Shown: piece after piece, positions 35,201-42,873 of the stretch | Position numbering within the stretch: position 1 is the stretch's first letter | Layout: every line of letters starts with the position of its first letter | Source of the DNA: Ardenticatenaceae bacterium | GTDB taxonomy: Bacteria > Chloroflexota > Anaerolineae > Promineifilales > Promineifilaceae | Assembly: GCA_020634565.1 (NCBI GenBank) | Contig: JACKBN010000004.1 | Span: 372,001 to 436,000 of the forward strand | Direction: 5' to 3' | DNA: 64,000 nt | Notes under the pieces: model-generated | Told to the model about the DNA's origin: nothing | Databases searched by the model: none | What the model saw: only the letters and a program-made list of their open reading frames with translations | Position numbers and translations under genes: made by a program

Positions 35201-36392
35201 GGAGGCATTTCCCATCTCGCCCAACGGCAAGGTGGACCGACGGGCGTTGCCTGCGCCCAGCCAGGACGTGGCCAGCCGCGAGAGCAGCTACGTGGCCCCG
35301 CGCAGCCGAGTTGAATCCCAACTGGTGGCCATTTGGGAAGCGATCTTGAAGGTGCCACAAGTGGGCGTGCATGATAATTTCTTCTCGCTGGGTGGCCATT
35401 CGCTGCTGGCGACGCAGCTGTTTGCCCAAATCGACAAGCAAATTGTGACGGGCTTGCCGATTACGCTGCTATTTCAATATCCGACGGTGGCGCAGTTGGC
35501 TGAGGTGATTGAACAGAAACGGCCGTCTGACGCCTGGTCTGCGCTGGTGCCCATCAAGGAAGGGGGCAATCGCCCGCCATTCTACATGGTGCATGGCGGG
35601 GCAGGGCACGTGTTTAACTACCAAAAATTGGCCGATAGTTTGGCAGATGATCAACCATTCTACGGCGTGCAGCCACCGGATTGGACGGGGCATCGGGTCG
35701 AGCCACCTAAGGTAGAGGAGCTGGCGCAAAACTATGTGGCAGAAATCCGACAGTTCCAGCCGGAAGGACCCTATTATCTGGGTGGGTTCTGTTTTGGCGG
35801 CATGGTGGTTTACGAGATGGCGCGGCTGTTGCAAGAGGCGGGCCAGGAAGTGGCCGTGCTGGCACTTATCGAGCCATCGGCGTTGGGCACGCGTAATGAG
35901 CTTTTCATGGCCAATCAGGATGGGGTGGGGCCACAGGTGGGCGAACTGCCCTTGTTTGGCTTTGACCAGAACGTGCCACAATCGTTTATGGGTAAGGTGC
36001 GCCGCGCCGGATATGGTATTTTCATGCGCTCGCGGCGGCGGTTTATCCGCATGTTTTTGCAGGTTAAGCGCGGCATTTTTGCGCTGTATGTGGCTAGCGG
36101 CGCGCCGATTATGCGGCAGCATCGTGATTATTATTTGATGGAGTTTGTGACGGGTAAGTCACGCAAGCTGTACCGACCGGATGGTGGTTTTGAAGGCACG
36201 ATTGATATGTTTATGGTGCGGCGGAACCCTTTCCTGAACCAATCGCTGGGATGGGATAAAAAAGCTTCGGCTGGCGTGCGAATGTGCCAGTATCAGACCG
36301 ATCACATTGGTGTGATTCAGGAGCCGATGGTGAAAGAGGTGGCGGCGGCCTTGCAAGAGCGGCTGGATGAGGCGAAAAAGCAGCATGGCTGA
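32256..36392 (+). CDS. NRPS3: C - A - PCP - TE, tyrosine-like code, Cys thioesterase
   Basis: A 1378-residue termination module. Its acidic N-terminus ('DPADLSAEELALLEMMLAEEG') complements the basic NRPS2 tail. The C domain (about 45-485) has an intact HHIISDG near 176. The A domain (about 505-1000; A3 motif near 658) gives the code D-A-S-T-I-A-A-V-C-K, one residue from the published tyrosine code DASTVAAVCK. PCP has GGHSL near 1045. The type I thioesterase (about 1095-1370) has 'GGFCFGG', so the nucleophile is Cys1179 rather than Ser. It should add Tyr or a similar residue after Pro and release the chain by hydrolysis, cyclisation or transfer. The type II thioesterase gene overlaps its last 8 bases. 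Confidence 0.9.
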   Translation: MDFDAIPDPADLSAEELALLEMMLAEEGVETSTEPTIPPRANQEKSPLSFAQQRLWFLEQLEPGSPVYHIPAAFRLRGVVDTAVLQQALNQLAQRHESLRTVFVSEDGTPYQKVLPAVELPLNVLDLRQTADNEQVAEEQLFAETQRPSNLKLGPLFRTSVFQLADDECIILFMMHHIISDGWSMGVLFGELTAVYNAILQGEPANLPDLPIQYADFAEWQRDWLQGDVLAEQIDYWKNHLRGAPTLLELPLDKPRPNNKTFVGQRQPVVLDKSVADGLQALARQEGATLFMAALAAFKVLLARYSGQESVVVGSPVANRNRAEIEGIVGFFVNTLALHTDVSDAPTFRQLLVRVKEGALGAYDHQDVPFEKLVEELQPERSLNYNPIFQTLFALETAVRSPLQLAGVVDGRSLEVDFGAAKFDLSLSLTAADEGLVGSFVYNVDLFEPETLVRMAGHFQTLTAAIVAHPDMPITQLEMLTAAEWQQLAAWNDTAVPYTHPVPTVHQLFELQVQKTPDKLALIYEYDEFAYSQLNEKANQLAHHLQKQGVGPETLVGISVERSPDMVVALLGILKAGGAYLPLDPTYPQERLAYMLADSGVQTLLTQKPLLPDLPTELLAEMETAVFLLDDDWHTVENEPTSNPDSGVGPENLAYVIYTSGSTGKPKGVLVTHRGIPNLAEAQIETFGLTPESRCLQFASFSFDASVSEVTTTLLAGATLVLAPQRSMMPGPALIHLLRDKEITVVTLPPSALAVMSPDELSGVKSIISAGEACSAEIVAKWAPGRRFVNAYGPTEATVCTTMIILEDGERVPPIGKPINNFQVLVLDANQQPLPQGIPGELYIGSELALARGYHNRPELTAEKFVELALDARLSFKNRKFYRSGDLVKWLPDGSLEFLGRIDHQVKVRGFRIELGEIETALREHTAVRDALVLAREDNPGDKRLVAYLLSANGSTPGTSELRTFLQETLPDYMVPNAFVPLEAFPISPNGKVDRRALPAPSQDVASRESSYVAPRSRVESQLVAIWEAILKVPQVGVHDNFFSLGGHSLLATQLFAQIDKQIVTGLPITLLFQYPTVAQLAEVIEQKRPSDAWSALVPIKEGGNRPPFYMVHGGAGHVFNYQKLADSLADDQPFYGVQPPDWTGHRVEPPKVEELAQNYVAEIRQFQPEGPYYLGGFCFGGMVVYEMARLLQEAGQEVAVLALIEPSALGTRNELFMANQDGVGPQVGELPLFGFDQNVPQSFMGKVRRAGYGIFMRSRRRFIRMFLQVKRGIFALYVASGAPIMRQHRDYYLMEFVTGKSRKLYRPDGGFEGTIDMFMVRRNPFLNQSLGWDKKASAGVRMCQYQTDHIGVIQEPMVKEVAAALQERLDEAKKQHG

Positions 36393-37134
36393 GTCACCCT
36401 GGATTGCCTATGCCCGACCCAATGAGCAGGCGAGCCTGCGTCTGTTTTGCTTCCCGCATGCGGGTGGTGGGGCTGGCGCTTATCGCAGCTGGGTTGCCGG
36501 TTTGTCGCCCCAAATCGAGGTGCTGCCGGTGCAGCTGCCGGGCCGCGAAACGCGCTTTTTGGAACGGCCGTATGAAACCATCGCCTCTGTGCTGGATGGA
36601 TTGGTTGATGGATTACGGCCGTTGCTGGACAAACCGTTTGCGTTCTTTGGGCATTCATTGGGAGCGCTGGTGGCTTTTGAACTGGCGCGGCGTTTGCGGG
36701 CCGATGGCCTCTTGCCGCGCCGATTGTTTGTATCGGGTTATGGCGCGCCGCACCTGCCGGTGAAATTACCGCCGATGTGCCACCTGGACGATGATGGGTT
36801 TGTTGCGGCTTTGCAGGAGATGAATACGGTGCCAACGGCCGTTTTGGAAAATGAGGAACTGTTGGAACTGCTGCTGCCGATGCTGCGGGCTGATTTTGCT
36901 GTGTACGAGCGTTACGACTACCAGACAGCGCCGTCTTTGGATTGCCCCATCATCATGATGGGCGGCGATAATGATCCGCTGGTGTCGCCGGAAATGTTAG
37001 CGGCGTGGGCGGAGCATTCGACTGAGCTGGGGCAAATGCATCTGTTTCCGGGTGATCATTTTTATTTACAAGGGCAGGAAACGGCCGTGTTGCAGGTCAT
37101 TGCGCAAACTTGCCTGGCGCAGCAACCGTCGTAA
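36385..37134 (+). CDS. Type II thioesterase
   Basis: A 249-residue alpha/beta hydrolase of the GrsT/SrfAD type, with 'LFCFPHAGGGAGAY' at the N-terminus, nucleophile Ser in 'FGHSLGALVAFELA', and late Asp and His ('GGDNDPLV', 'GDHFYL'). Such proteins remove wrong or stalled acyl groups from carrier domains. The ATG at 36385 lies inside the end of NRPS3 with an 8-base overlap, so the two are co-translated. Confidence 0.9.
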   Translation: MAESPWIAYARPNEQASLRLFCFPHAGGGAGAYRSWVAGLSPQIEVLPVQLPGRETRFLERPYETIASVLDGLVDGLRPLLDKPFAFFGHSLGALVAFELARRLRADGLLPRRLFVSGYGAPHLPVKLPPMCHLDDDGFVAALQEMNTVPTAVLENEELLELLLPMLRADFAVYERYDYQTAPSLDCPIIMMGGDNDPLVSPEMLAAWAEHSTELGQMHLFPGDHFYLQGQETAVLQVIAQTCLAQQPS

Positions 37135-37175
37135 CAAACATCTAGATATCACGCACCTTTTGGGAGTTTTTAGCA

Positions 37176-38117
37176 ATGGCAGCCAATGGATTTGGTAAGT
37201 TTCAAGACAAAATGATGTTTTATGGCCTTAATGTGCTGGAAAAATTCCAGAAAGGGGCCACCGAACTGCAATACAGTCCGACCTTCATCGTTGCGCCGCC
37301 GCGCGCGGGTACGACGCTGACGCGTCAGGTGGTGAGCTGGGCCATTCCGACTTCCTATTTTTCTAATCTCACGGCAATTTCCAGCTTTCATTTAGGTAAG
37401 CCGCTGCCCATTACCACAGCCAAGCTGGCCAAGAAGATGGATGGCGATCAAAATGCCGGGTCGTTTGAGAGTAATTTCGGCCGTACCTCCGGGCGCGGCG
37501 CGCCAGCTGAGGGCGAGACGATTTGGGCTTACTGGTTCCGGGATCGATATGGGCCAGTAGAGCCAGAGGAGGTGTTACCGCAGCAGGCGCAGGGCATGTA
37601 TCAGGCGGTGGCGGCTACAGAACAGATATTTGGCCTGCCTTTTTTCAACAAAACGACGGTGCTCAGCCTGCGCATTCGTGCCATTCGCAAAGTGTTTCCC
37701 AATGCATTGTTCATTCAGGTGATGCGCGATCCGCTGGATACGGCCCAATCGATCTACAAAGCGCGCACCACGCGCTACCCGACGTGGTTAGGCGCACGCC
37801 CCAAGGAATGCGAAGACATCAACGGCAAGAGTGTGCTACAGCAGGTGTGCGAGCAGGTTTACTACGTGGAGAAAAATATTGCGCGTGAGCGAACGGCCGT
37901 TGGCGAACAAGCCTTTCTAACGGTTCATTACAAGGATGTATGTACCAATCCACAGCGCGAGGCGGAGCGTATTGCCGCGTTTATGGATGCCAACGGCGCA
38001 CCAGCTAAAGTGATGCGTTCGCTGCCGGAGTCTTTCAAGTTGTCACACGGCCGTAAAGTGGAAGAAGCTGAATACCACGAAATGCGCCGTCTGCTCGACA
38101 AGCTGTATCGTCATTAA
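37176..38117 (+). CDS. PAPS-dependent sulfotransferase
   Basis: A 313-residue cytoplasmic sulfotransferase. The 5'-phosphosulfate-binding loop is 'APPRAGTTLTRQ' and the 3'-phosphate-binding motif is 'FIQVMRDPLDTAQSIY', with the Arg and the Ser about nine residues apart. It transfers sulfate from PAPS to a hydroxyl or amine. Because it follows the tyrosine-type NRPS3 and thioesterase by 41 bases, it probably decorates the peptide, for instance on the Tyr phenol; that is inference. GGGAG before the ATG is its ribosome-binding site. It ends the first half of the locus. Confidence 0.87.
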   Translation: MAANGFGKFQDKMMFYGLNVLEKFQKGATELQYSPTFIVAPPRAGTTLTRQVVSWAIPTSYFSNLTAISSFHLGKPLPITTAKLAKKMDGDQNAGSFESNFGRTSGRGAPAEGETIWAYWFRDRYGPVEPEEVLPQQAQGMYQAVAATEQIFGLPFFNKTTVLSLRIRAIRKVFPNALFIQVMRDPLDTAQSIYKARTTRYPTWLGARPKECEDINGKSVLQQVCEQVYYVEKNIARERTAVGEQAFLTVHYKDVCTNPQREAERIAAFMDANGAPAKVMRSLPESFKLSHGRKVEEAEYHEMRRLLDKLYRH

Positions 38118-38584
38118 AGCATTACCCCACTTTCTTCTTATTTCGATCCCCTCTTAAACCCTTTATTCTACGTGGGTACCCAGGCAGTATCCAGGTAGAC
38201 ATGTTCATTTTCTCATCTGCTTTAGGGAGCCATAAGCAAAAAGGGTGGGAAACGGCCGTAAGGTTGAACGAAACCTTATACTGCTAAGTTTAGCTTCAAA
38301 ATCAGTCTGGTAACGCTATCAAAAATTGCCTGAATTTGACTGATAAACGACGCGAATTTTTACATGTTAGTCCACATCATCAACAGGATTGTTTCCCCAC
38401 CGTAGCGAACACCCGGACCCTCTCAAAGACCAATGCAGGATGTGTCTGTAAGCTGCTTTGAAAGTTTTTTGTCATATGCTAGAAACTAGACAAAACATAG
38501 ACAGGCATCTCTGATCAATGGAACAACTTGTTCTAAAGATAAATCATTTAATCATCAAAAAAATCAAAAGCGAGTGTAAACCAT
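38118..38584. other. Intergenic region before the pyrrole cassette
   Basis: About 470 bases that should hold the terminator of the NRPS1-sulfotransferase transcript and the promoter of the pyrrole operon. It is AT-rich over its last 200 bases. I found no consensus promoter or clear terminator I would defend. One ACGGCCGT lies near 38252, the last before a long stretch without this octamer. Confidence 0.45.
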
Positions 38585-39730
38585 ATGGATTTTTCTTGGA
38601 GTGACGAGCAATTAGAATTCAAACGCTCAGTTGCCGAATTTGCCCAAAAAGAACTCAATCAAGGCATGGTTGAGCGTGACAAAGAGGGCGAATTTTCTCG
38701 CGAGAATTGGCAAAAGTGCGCTGATTTTGGCATTTTGGGCTTATCTTTCCCTGAAGAGTATGGTGGGTCTGATATGGACATTCTCACGACCATGCTCACA
38801 ATGGAAGGGCTCGGTTATGGCAGTCGCGACAATGGCCTTAGCTTTGCGCTAAATGCCCAAATGTGGAGCGTGCAGCATCCCATCCAGACGGTTGGCACTG
38901 ACGAACAAAAGAAAAAATACTTACCTCGCCTGATCAGCGGTGAAATTATCGGGGCACATGGCATGACGGAACCAGATTCCGGCTCCGATGCCTACAGCCT
39001 GCGGACTCGCTATGAAAAAGTGGATGGCGGCTATTGCCTGAATGGCACCAAGATGTTTGTTACCAGCGCCCCGATTTGCGACATTGCTGTCGTTTTTGCT
39101 ACCAGCGATCCCAAATTGGGCATGTGGGGCATTACCGCGTTCATTGTGGAACGGGGCACGCCGGGCTTTAGCGTCAGCCGTGATATTGAGAAGATGGGGC
39201 TGCGCACCTCGCCAATGGGTGAGTTGGTGCTGGAAGATTGCTTTATTCCGGCGGAAAACTTGCTGGGGCGTGAAGGCGGTGGGGCCAAGATTTTTGCCCA
39301 CTCGATGGAATGGGAGCGCAGCTGCATTTTGGGCAGTCATTTGGGCGCCATGGAGTTCCAGCTGGAAAAATGCATTCAATACGCTCGCGATCGCAAGCAG
39401 GGCGGCCAATCTATCGGTAAATATCAATCTATCTCCAACCGCGTTGCCGATATGAAGGTTCGTTTGGAAACGGCGCGTAATCTGCTGTACAAGGTTGCCT
39501 GGCTCAAAAGCCAAAAGAAAACGGCCACGATGGAAGCTGCCATGGCCAAGCTGTATTTGAGCGAAGCGTATGTAGCTTCCAGCATGGATGCCATTCGCAT
39601 TTTGGGTGGCTATGGCTACATGACAGAGTTTGAAATTGAGCGCGATTTGCGCGACGCCATGGGCGGCACGATTTACTCGGGCACCTCCGATATTCAGCGA
39701 AACATTATTTCTAGACTACTGGGGTTATAA
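38585..39730 (+). CDS. Prolyl-carrier dehydrogenase, acyl-CoA dehydrogenase family (PltE/RedW-like)
   Basis: A 381-residue flavoprotein of acyl-CoA dehydrogenase fold, with 'MTEPDSGSDAYSLRT', 'GGYGYMTEFEIERDLRDA' and a 'GTSDIQRN' end. The common catalytic Glu position near the C-terminus is Ser ('IYSGTSDIQ'). The isovaleryl-CoA-dehydrogenase-type base appears instead as Glu244 in 'MEWERSCILG', which is the expected pattern for the prolyl-S-PCP oxidases of pyrrole pathways. With the adjoining prolyl A domain and free PCP it should oxidise prolyl-S-PCP by four electrons to pyrrolyl-2-carboxyl-S-PCP. The next gene starts 2 bases after its stop. Confidence 0.85.
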   Translation: MDFSWSDEQLEFKRSVAEFAQKELNQGMVERDKEGEFSRENWQKCADFGILGLSFPEEYGGSDMDILTTMLTMEGLGYGSRDNGLSFALNAQMWSVQHPIQTVGTDEQKKKYLPRLISGEIIGAHGMTEPDSGSDAYSLRTRYEKVDGGYCLNGTKMFVTSAPICDIAVVFATSDPKLGMWGITAFIVERGTPGFSVSRDIEKMGLRTSPMGELVLEDCFIPAENLLGREGGGAKIFAHSMEWERSCILGSHLGAMEFQLEKCIQYARDRKQGGQSIGKYQSISNRVADMKVRLETARNLLYKVAWLKSQKKTATMEAAMAKLYLSEAYVASSMDAIRILGGYGYMTEFEIERDLRDAMGGTIYSGTSDIQRNIISRLLGL

Positions 39731-39732
39731 AG

Positions 39733-41325
39733 ATGATTTACTCATTGTCACAAGCACTTGATAAAACGGCCGCACAGTATCCCGATCGTGACGCCATTCG
39801 CTGCAATGGCAAGGGGATTTCTTATGCTACATTGCAGCAGCAGGCCAACAACCTGGCCTGGATTTTGCAGCAGCAAGGGGTTAAGCGCGGCGACCGGGTT
39901 GGTATCTACATCAACAAGGATATCGAATCGGCCGTTTCTATCTACGGGATTATGAAAGCTGGGGCGGCTTATGTGCCGCTGGACCCCTTTGCCCCTGTAG
40001 AGCGGTTGAGCTATGTGATCAATGATTGCCAGATTGATGTGGTAATTACCAAACCAAACAAACTGGCTCAGGTACGCAGTATGGTAGCAGACACCAATTT
40101 GAGCAGTTTGGTGGGCGTCCCGCCGCAGGAAGATTTATCGGTGACCTGTATTCCCTGGGAGCAGGTAGCAAATCCAGAACTGCACAACACGCCTGATATT
40201 CACGTTATCGAGCAGGATCTGGCTTACATTTTGTATACCTCCGGTTCTACGGGAACGCCCAAGGGCATTATGCATACCCATCGCAGCGCCTTGAGTTTCG
40301 CTGAATGGGCCTGTGCCGAATATGAGTTGACGCATGAAGATCGGGTTACGAATCATGCGCCGTATCATTTTGACCTTTCTACTTTTGACCTTTTTGCCAC
40401 AATGTTGGCTGGTGGCACCGTTGTCATTATTCCCGAATACATCACCAAGTTCCCAGCCAGCCATTCGCAGCTTTTGCAGGATGAGAAAATTACGGTTTCC
40501 TACACCGTGCCTTTTGCGCTGATTCAGTTGATGGAGCGCGGCGCGTTGGATTCGCGCGATTTGAGTGCCTTGCGCTGGGTGCTTTTTGCTGGGGAAGTGT
40601 TCCCCACCAAGCATTTGCGCGAACTGATGAAGACTTGGTCCGACAAGCGGTTCAGCAATTTGTACGGCCCCACGGAGACCAACGTTTGCACTTATTATCA
40701 CGTACCGGAACTGGCGGATGATTTTGAAGATACGATTCCGATTGGTCTGGCCTGTGCCAATGAAGAGATGCTGGTGGTTGATTCTGACAATCAGCCGGTA
40801 GCCCAAGGTGAGGTCGGTGAACTGTTGGTGCGTGGCGGTACCGTCATGCGCGGCTATTGGGGACGACCCGACCTGAATGAAAAAGGGTTTTATCGTCGCT
40901 CTGTATTTGGTCATTATGAAGATGTTTTTTACCGGACGGGTGATCTGGTTTTGCAGCAGCCGGACGGAAACTTTCTCTACTTTGGCCGGAAAGACCGGCA
41001 GGTGAAAACGCGCGGTTATCGCGTGGAACTGGACGAGGTGGAAGTGGCTTTGCTTTCGCACAATGATGTGAAGGAAGCGGCCGTTTACACGGTGTCTGAT
41101 GGTAATAGCAGTAATTTGATAGAAGCGGCCGTTATTCCCAATGAGGATGCTGAATTAACGCAATCCATGCTGGCCAAACACGTCGGCGAAAAATTACCGC
41201 CCTATGCGGTGCCTACCAGAATTCACGTCATGGCAGATTTCCCCAGAACCTCCACTGGCAAAATTAATCGGCGTGAGCTCCAGGCCATGGCCGCTCAAGA
41301 ATTAGAAGGAGTCGTTGCAGATTAA
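39733..41325 (+). CDS. Stand-alone L-prolyl adenylation domain (PltF/RedM-like)
   Basis: A 530-residue discrete adenylation enzyme with A3 motif YTSGSTGTPKG near residue 168, A5 'NLYGPTETN' and A8-A10 'KTRGYRVELDEVE' to 'TGKINRREL'. By alignment to GrsA the pocket code reads D-L-F-Y-L-A-L-V-C-K, nearly identical to the D-L-L-Y-L-A-L-V-C-K pattern of enzymes that load proline for pyrrole formation. It should activate L-proline and load it on the free carrier protein encoded at 44411. It has no carrier or condensation domain of its own. It is tightly linked to the dehydrogenase gene upstream. Confidence 0.9.
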   Translation: MIYSLSQALDKTAAQYPDRDAIRCNGKGISYATLQQQANNLAWILQQQGVKRGDRVGIYINKDIESAVSIYGIMKAGAAYVPLDPFAPVERLSYVINDCQIDVVITKPNKLAQVRSMVADTNLSSLVGVPPQEDLSVTCIPWEQVANPELHNTPDIHVIEQDLAYILYTSGSTGTPKGIMHTHRSALSFAEWACAEYELTHEDRVTNHAPYHFDLSTFDLFATMLAGGTVVIIPEYITKFPASHSQLLQDEKITVSYTVPFALIQLMERGALDSRDLSALRWVLFAGEVFPTKHLRELMKTWSDKRFSNLYGPTETNVCTYYHVPELADDFEDTIPIGLACANEEMLVVDSDNQPVAQGEVGELLVRGGTVMRGYWGRPDLNEKGFYRRSVFGHYEDVFYRTGDLVLQQPDGNFLYFGRKDRQVKTRGYRVELDEVEVALLSHNDVKEAAVYTVSDGNSSNLIEAAVIPNEDAELTQSMLAKHVGEKLPPYAVPTRIHVMADFPRTSTGKINRRELQAMAAQELEGVVAD

Positions 41326-41363
41326 GCAAGCTGGAGAATGGTTTTTCGGCTGAACAGCTTGCT
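41325..41363 (+). terminator. Inverted repeat after the prolyl A-domain gene
   Basis: AGCAAGCT (41325-41332) and AGCTTGCT (41356-41363) can form an 8-bp stem with a 23-base loop. No clear T run follows, so termination is uncertain. It may mark an mRNA end or a processing site between the A-domain and halogenase genes. Confidence 0.35.
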
Positions 41364-41512
41364 GGGTTGTTTAAAGCACTAAATGCAGCTTAGTTTTTAG
41401 CGTTGGTTGAAATCGTTTTGTAGTGAGCAAGAATCGAGCACGGCAGCAGCGTAAAAGAAAGTTAAGATAGGATTCTGTTTCTTGTTTCTTTTACATCATT
41501 AAGGATAGATTC

Positions 41513-42784
41513 GTGAAAAAAACAGAAGTAGTCATTATTGGTGGCGGTCCTGGCGGGGCAGCCAGCGCTATTAATTTAGCTAAGCGAGGAATTCAGTCTG
41601 TCATCATAGAAAAAGAAACATTTCCTCGATTCCACATTGGTGAATCAATGACTGGTGAGTGCGGCGAAGCCGTGCGCCAGCTTGGGCTTTCGGCTGAAAT
41701 GGCCAAAATCCCCAAAACAATCAAGCACGGCGTCACCGTTTATGGTCAGGGGGGCAAAGGATCGTTCTGGCTGCCGGTGATGAAGCGGGATGAAAATGGC
41801 GAATTGGTAAAGAATTCCACCTGGCAGGTGAAACGCAGCGATTTTGACCGCATTGTTTTAGATAAGGCTGTGCAGGATGGGGCAGAACTTCTTCGTGGTA
41901 AAGCAACCAAAGTATTGCAACGAGAGGACGGTACCGTCTATGGCGTTGAAGCCAAACTCGATGATGGCACAACTGAAACAATTGAAGCAGACATCGTTTT
42001 AGATGCTTCCGGGATTGCTACTTTTCTGTCTACGGTTGGTGTGGCCAGCAATAAAGAGCGCGGTAAATACGACCGGCAGATTGCCATCTATGCGCATGTG
42101 AAGGGTGCAAAACGAGATGAGCAAGATAACACGCTCATTTTCTATGAAAAGAAAAATCATTGGGCTTGGTTTATTCCGATTGACGAGGATACCGTGAGCA
42201 TTGGGGTGGTAACGCCATCTGATTATTACCGCGACTCAAACGAAGAAATGCGCGATTTTTATCTGCGCGAGATGCATAAAATTAACCCGGCGCTTACTGA
42301 GCGGGTTCCCGATGTGGAACTGGTTGAAGAGGTGCGGGCAACGACAAATTATTCGTACCACGTGCGTAACTTTACAGGTAAAGGGTTCCTTTGTGTAGGC
42401 GATGCCCACCGGTTTATTGACCCAATCTTTTCTTTTGGTCTGCACTTTGCTTTGAAGGAAGCATGTCTAGCGGCCGATGCGATTGAGGCCCATTTACGCG
42501 GAGGTGCGGGGCGCGATTTGGAGAATCCGTTTAAGGCGTACGAAGATTACTGTGAATTGGGCATGGACACCATTCAAGAAGTTTTGGATTGTTTCTGGTC
42601 GAGTCCGATTTCCTTCGCGTTTTTTGCGCACTCGCGCTACAACGAGGATTTTATTGATATTTTTGCAGGCCGGATCTACCAGGAAGAACCATCACGTGGT
42701 TTACAAGCTGTAAGAAAGGTCAATGCAAAGATGGCTCGTTTGGCTGAAGAGCAGCCTGAATTATTGAGCCATGTTTCTTCTTAA
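41513..42784 (+). CDS. Flavin-dependent halogenase 1
   Basis: A 423-residue FAD-dependent halogenase. The N-terminal FAD motif is 'VIIGGGPGGAASA'. The halogenase signature WxWxIP appears as 'HWAWFIPI', and the chloride-site motif FxxPxxSxG as 'FIDPIFSFG'. The start is a GTG at 41513 with AAGGA 7 bases before it. It belongs to the pyrrole/phenol group that works on carrier-bound substrates. Its place between the prolyl A domain and the free carrier suggests chlorination of pyrrolyl-S-PCP. It shares the octamer-poor composition of the two genes before it. Position of halogenation, and chlorine versus bromine, cannot be told. Confidence 0.88.
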   Translation: MKKTEVVIIGGGPGGAASAINLAKRGIQSVIIEKETFPRFHIGESMTGECGEAVRQLGLSAEMAKIPKTIKHGVTVYGQGGKGSFWLPVMKRDENGELVKNSTWQVKRSDFDRIVLDKAVQDGAELLRGKATKVLQREDGTVYGVEAKLDDGTTETIEADIVLDASGIATFLSTVGVASNKERGKYDRQIAIYAHVKGAKRDEQDNTLIFYEKKNHWAWFIPIDEDTVSIGVVTPSDYYRDSNEEMRDFYLREMHKINPALTERVPDVELVEEVRATTNYSYHVRNFTGKGFLCVGDAHRFIDPIFSFGLHFALKEACLAADAIEAHLRGGAGRDLENPFKAYEDYCELGMDTIQEVLDCFWSSPISFAFFAHSRYNEDFIDIFAGRIYQEEPSRGLQAVRKVNAKMARLAEEQPELLSHVSS

Positions 42785-42873
42785 AAGAGATTTTCGGGTG
42801 CCAGTTGCGACAGTGTGCCCTATTTTTACAAATCTTATTTTATCGATAGTTTAAGGATAAAGGGTAATCGATT

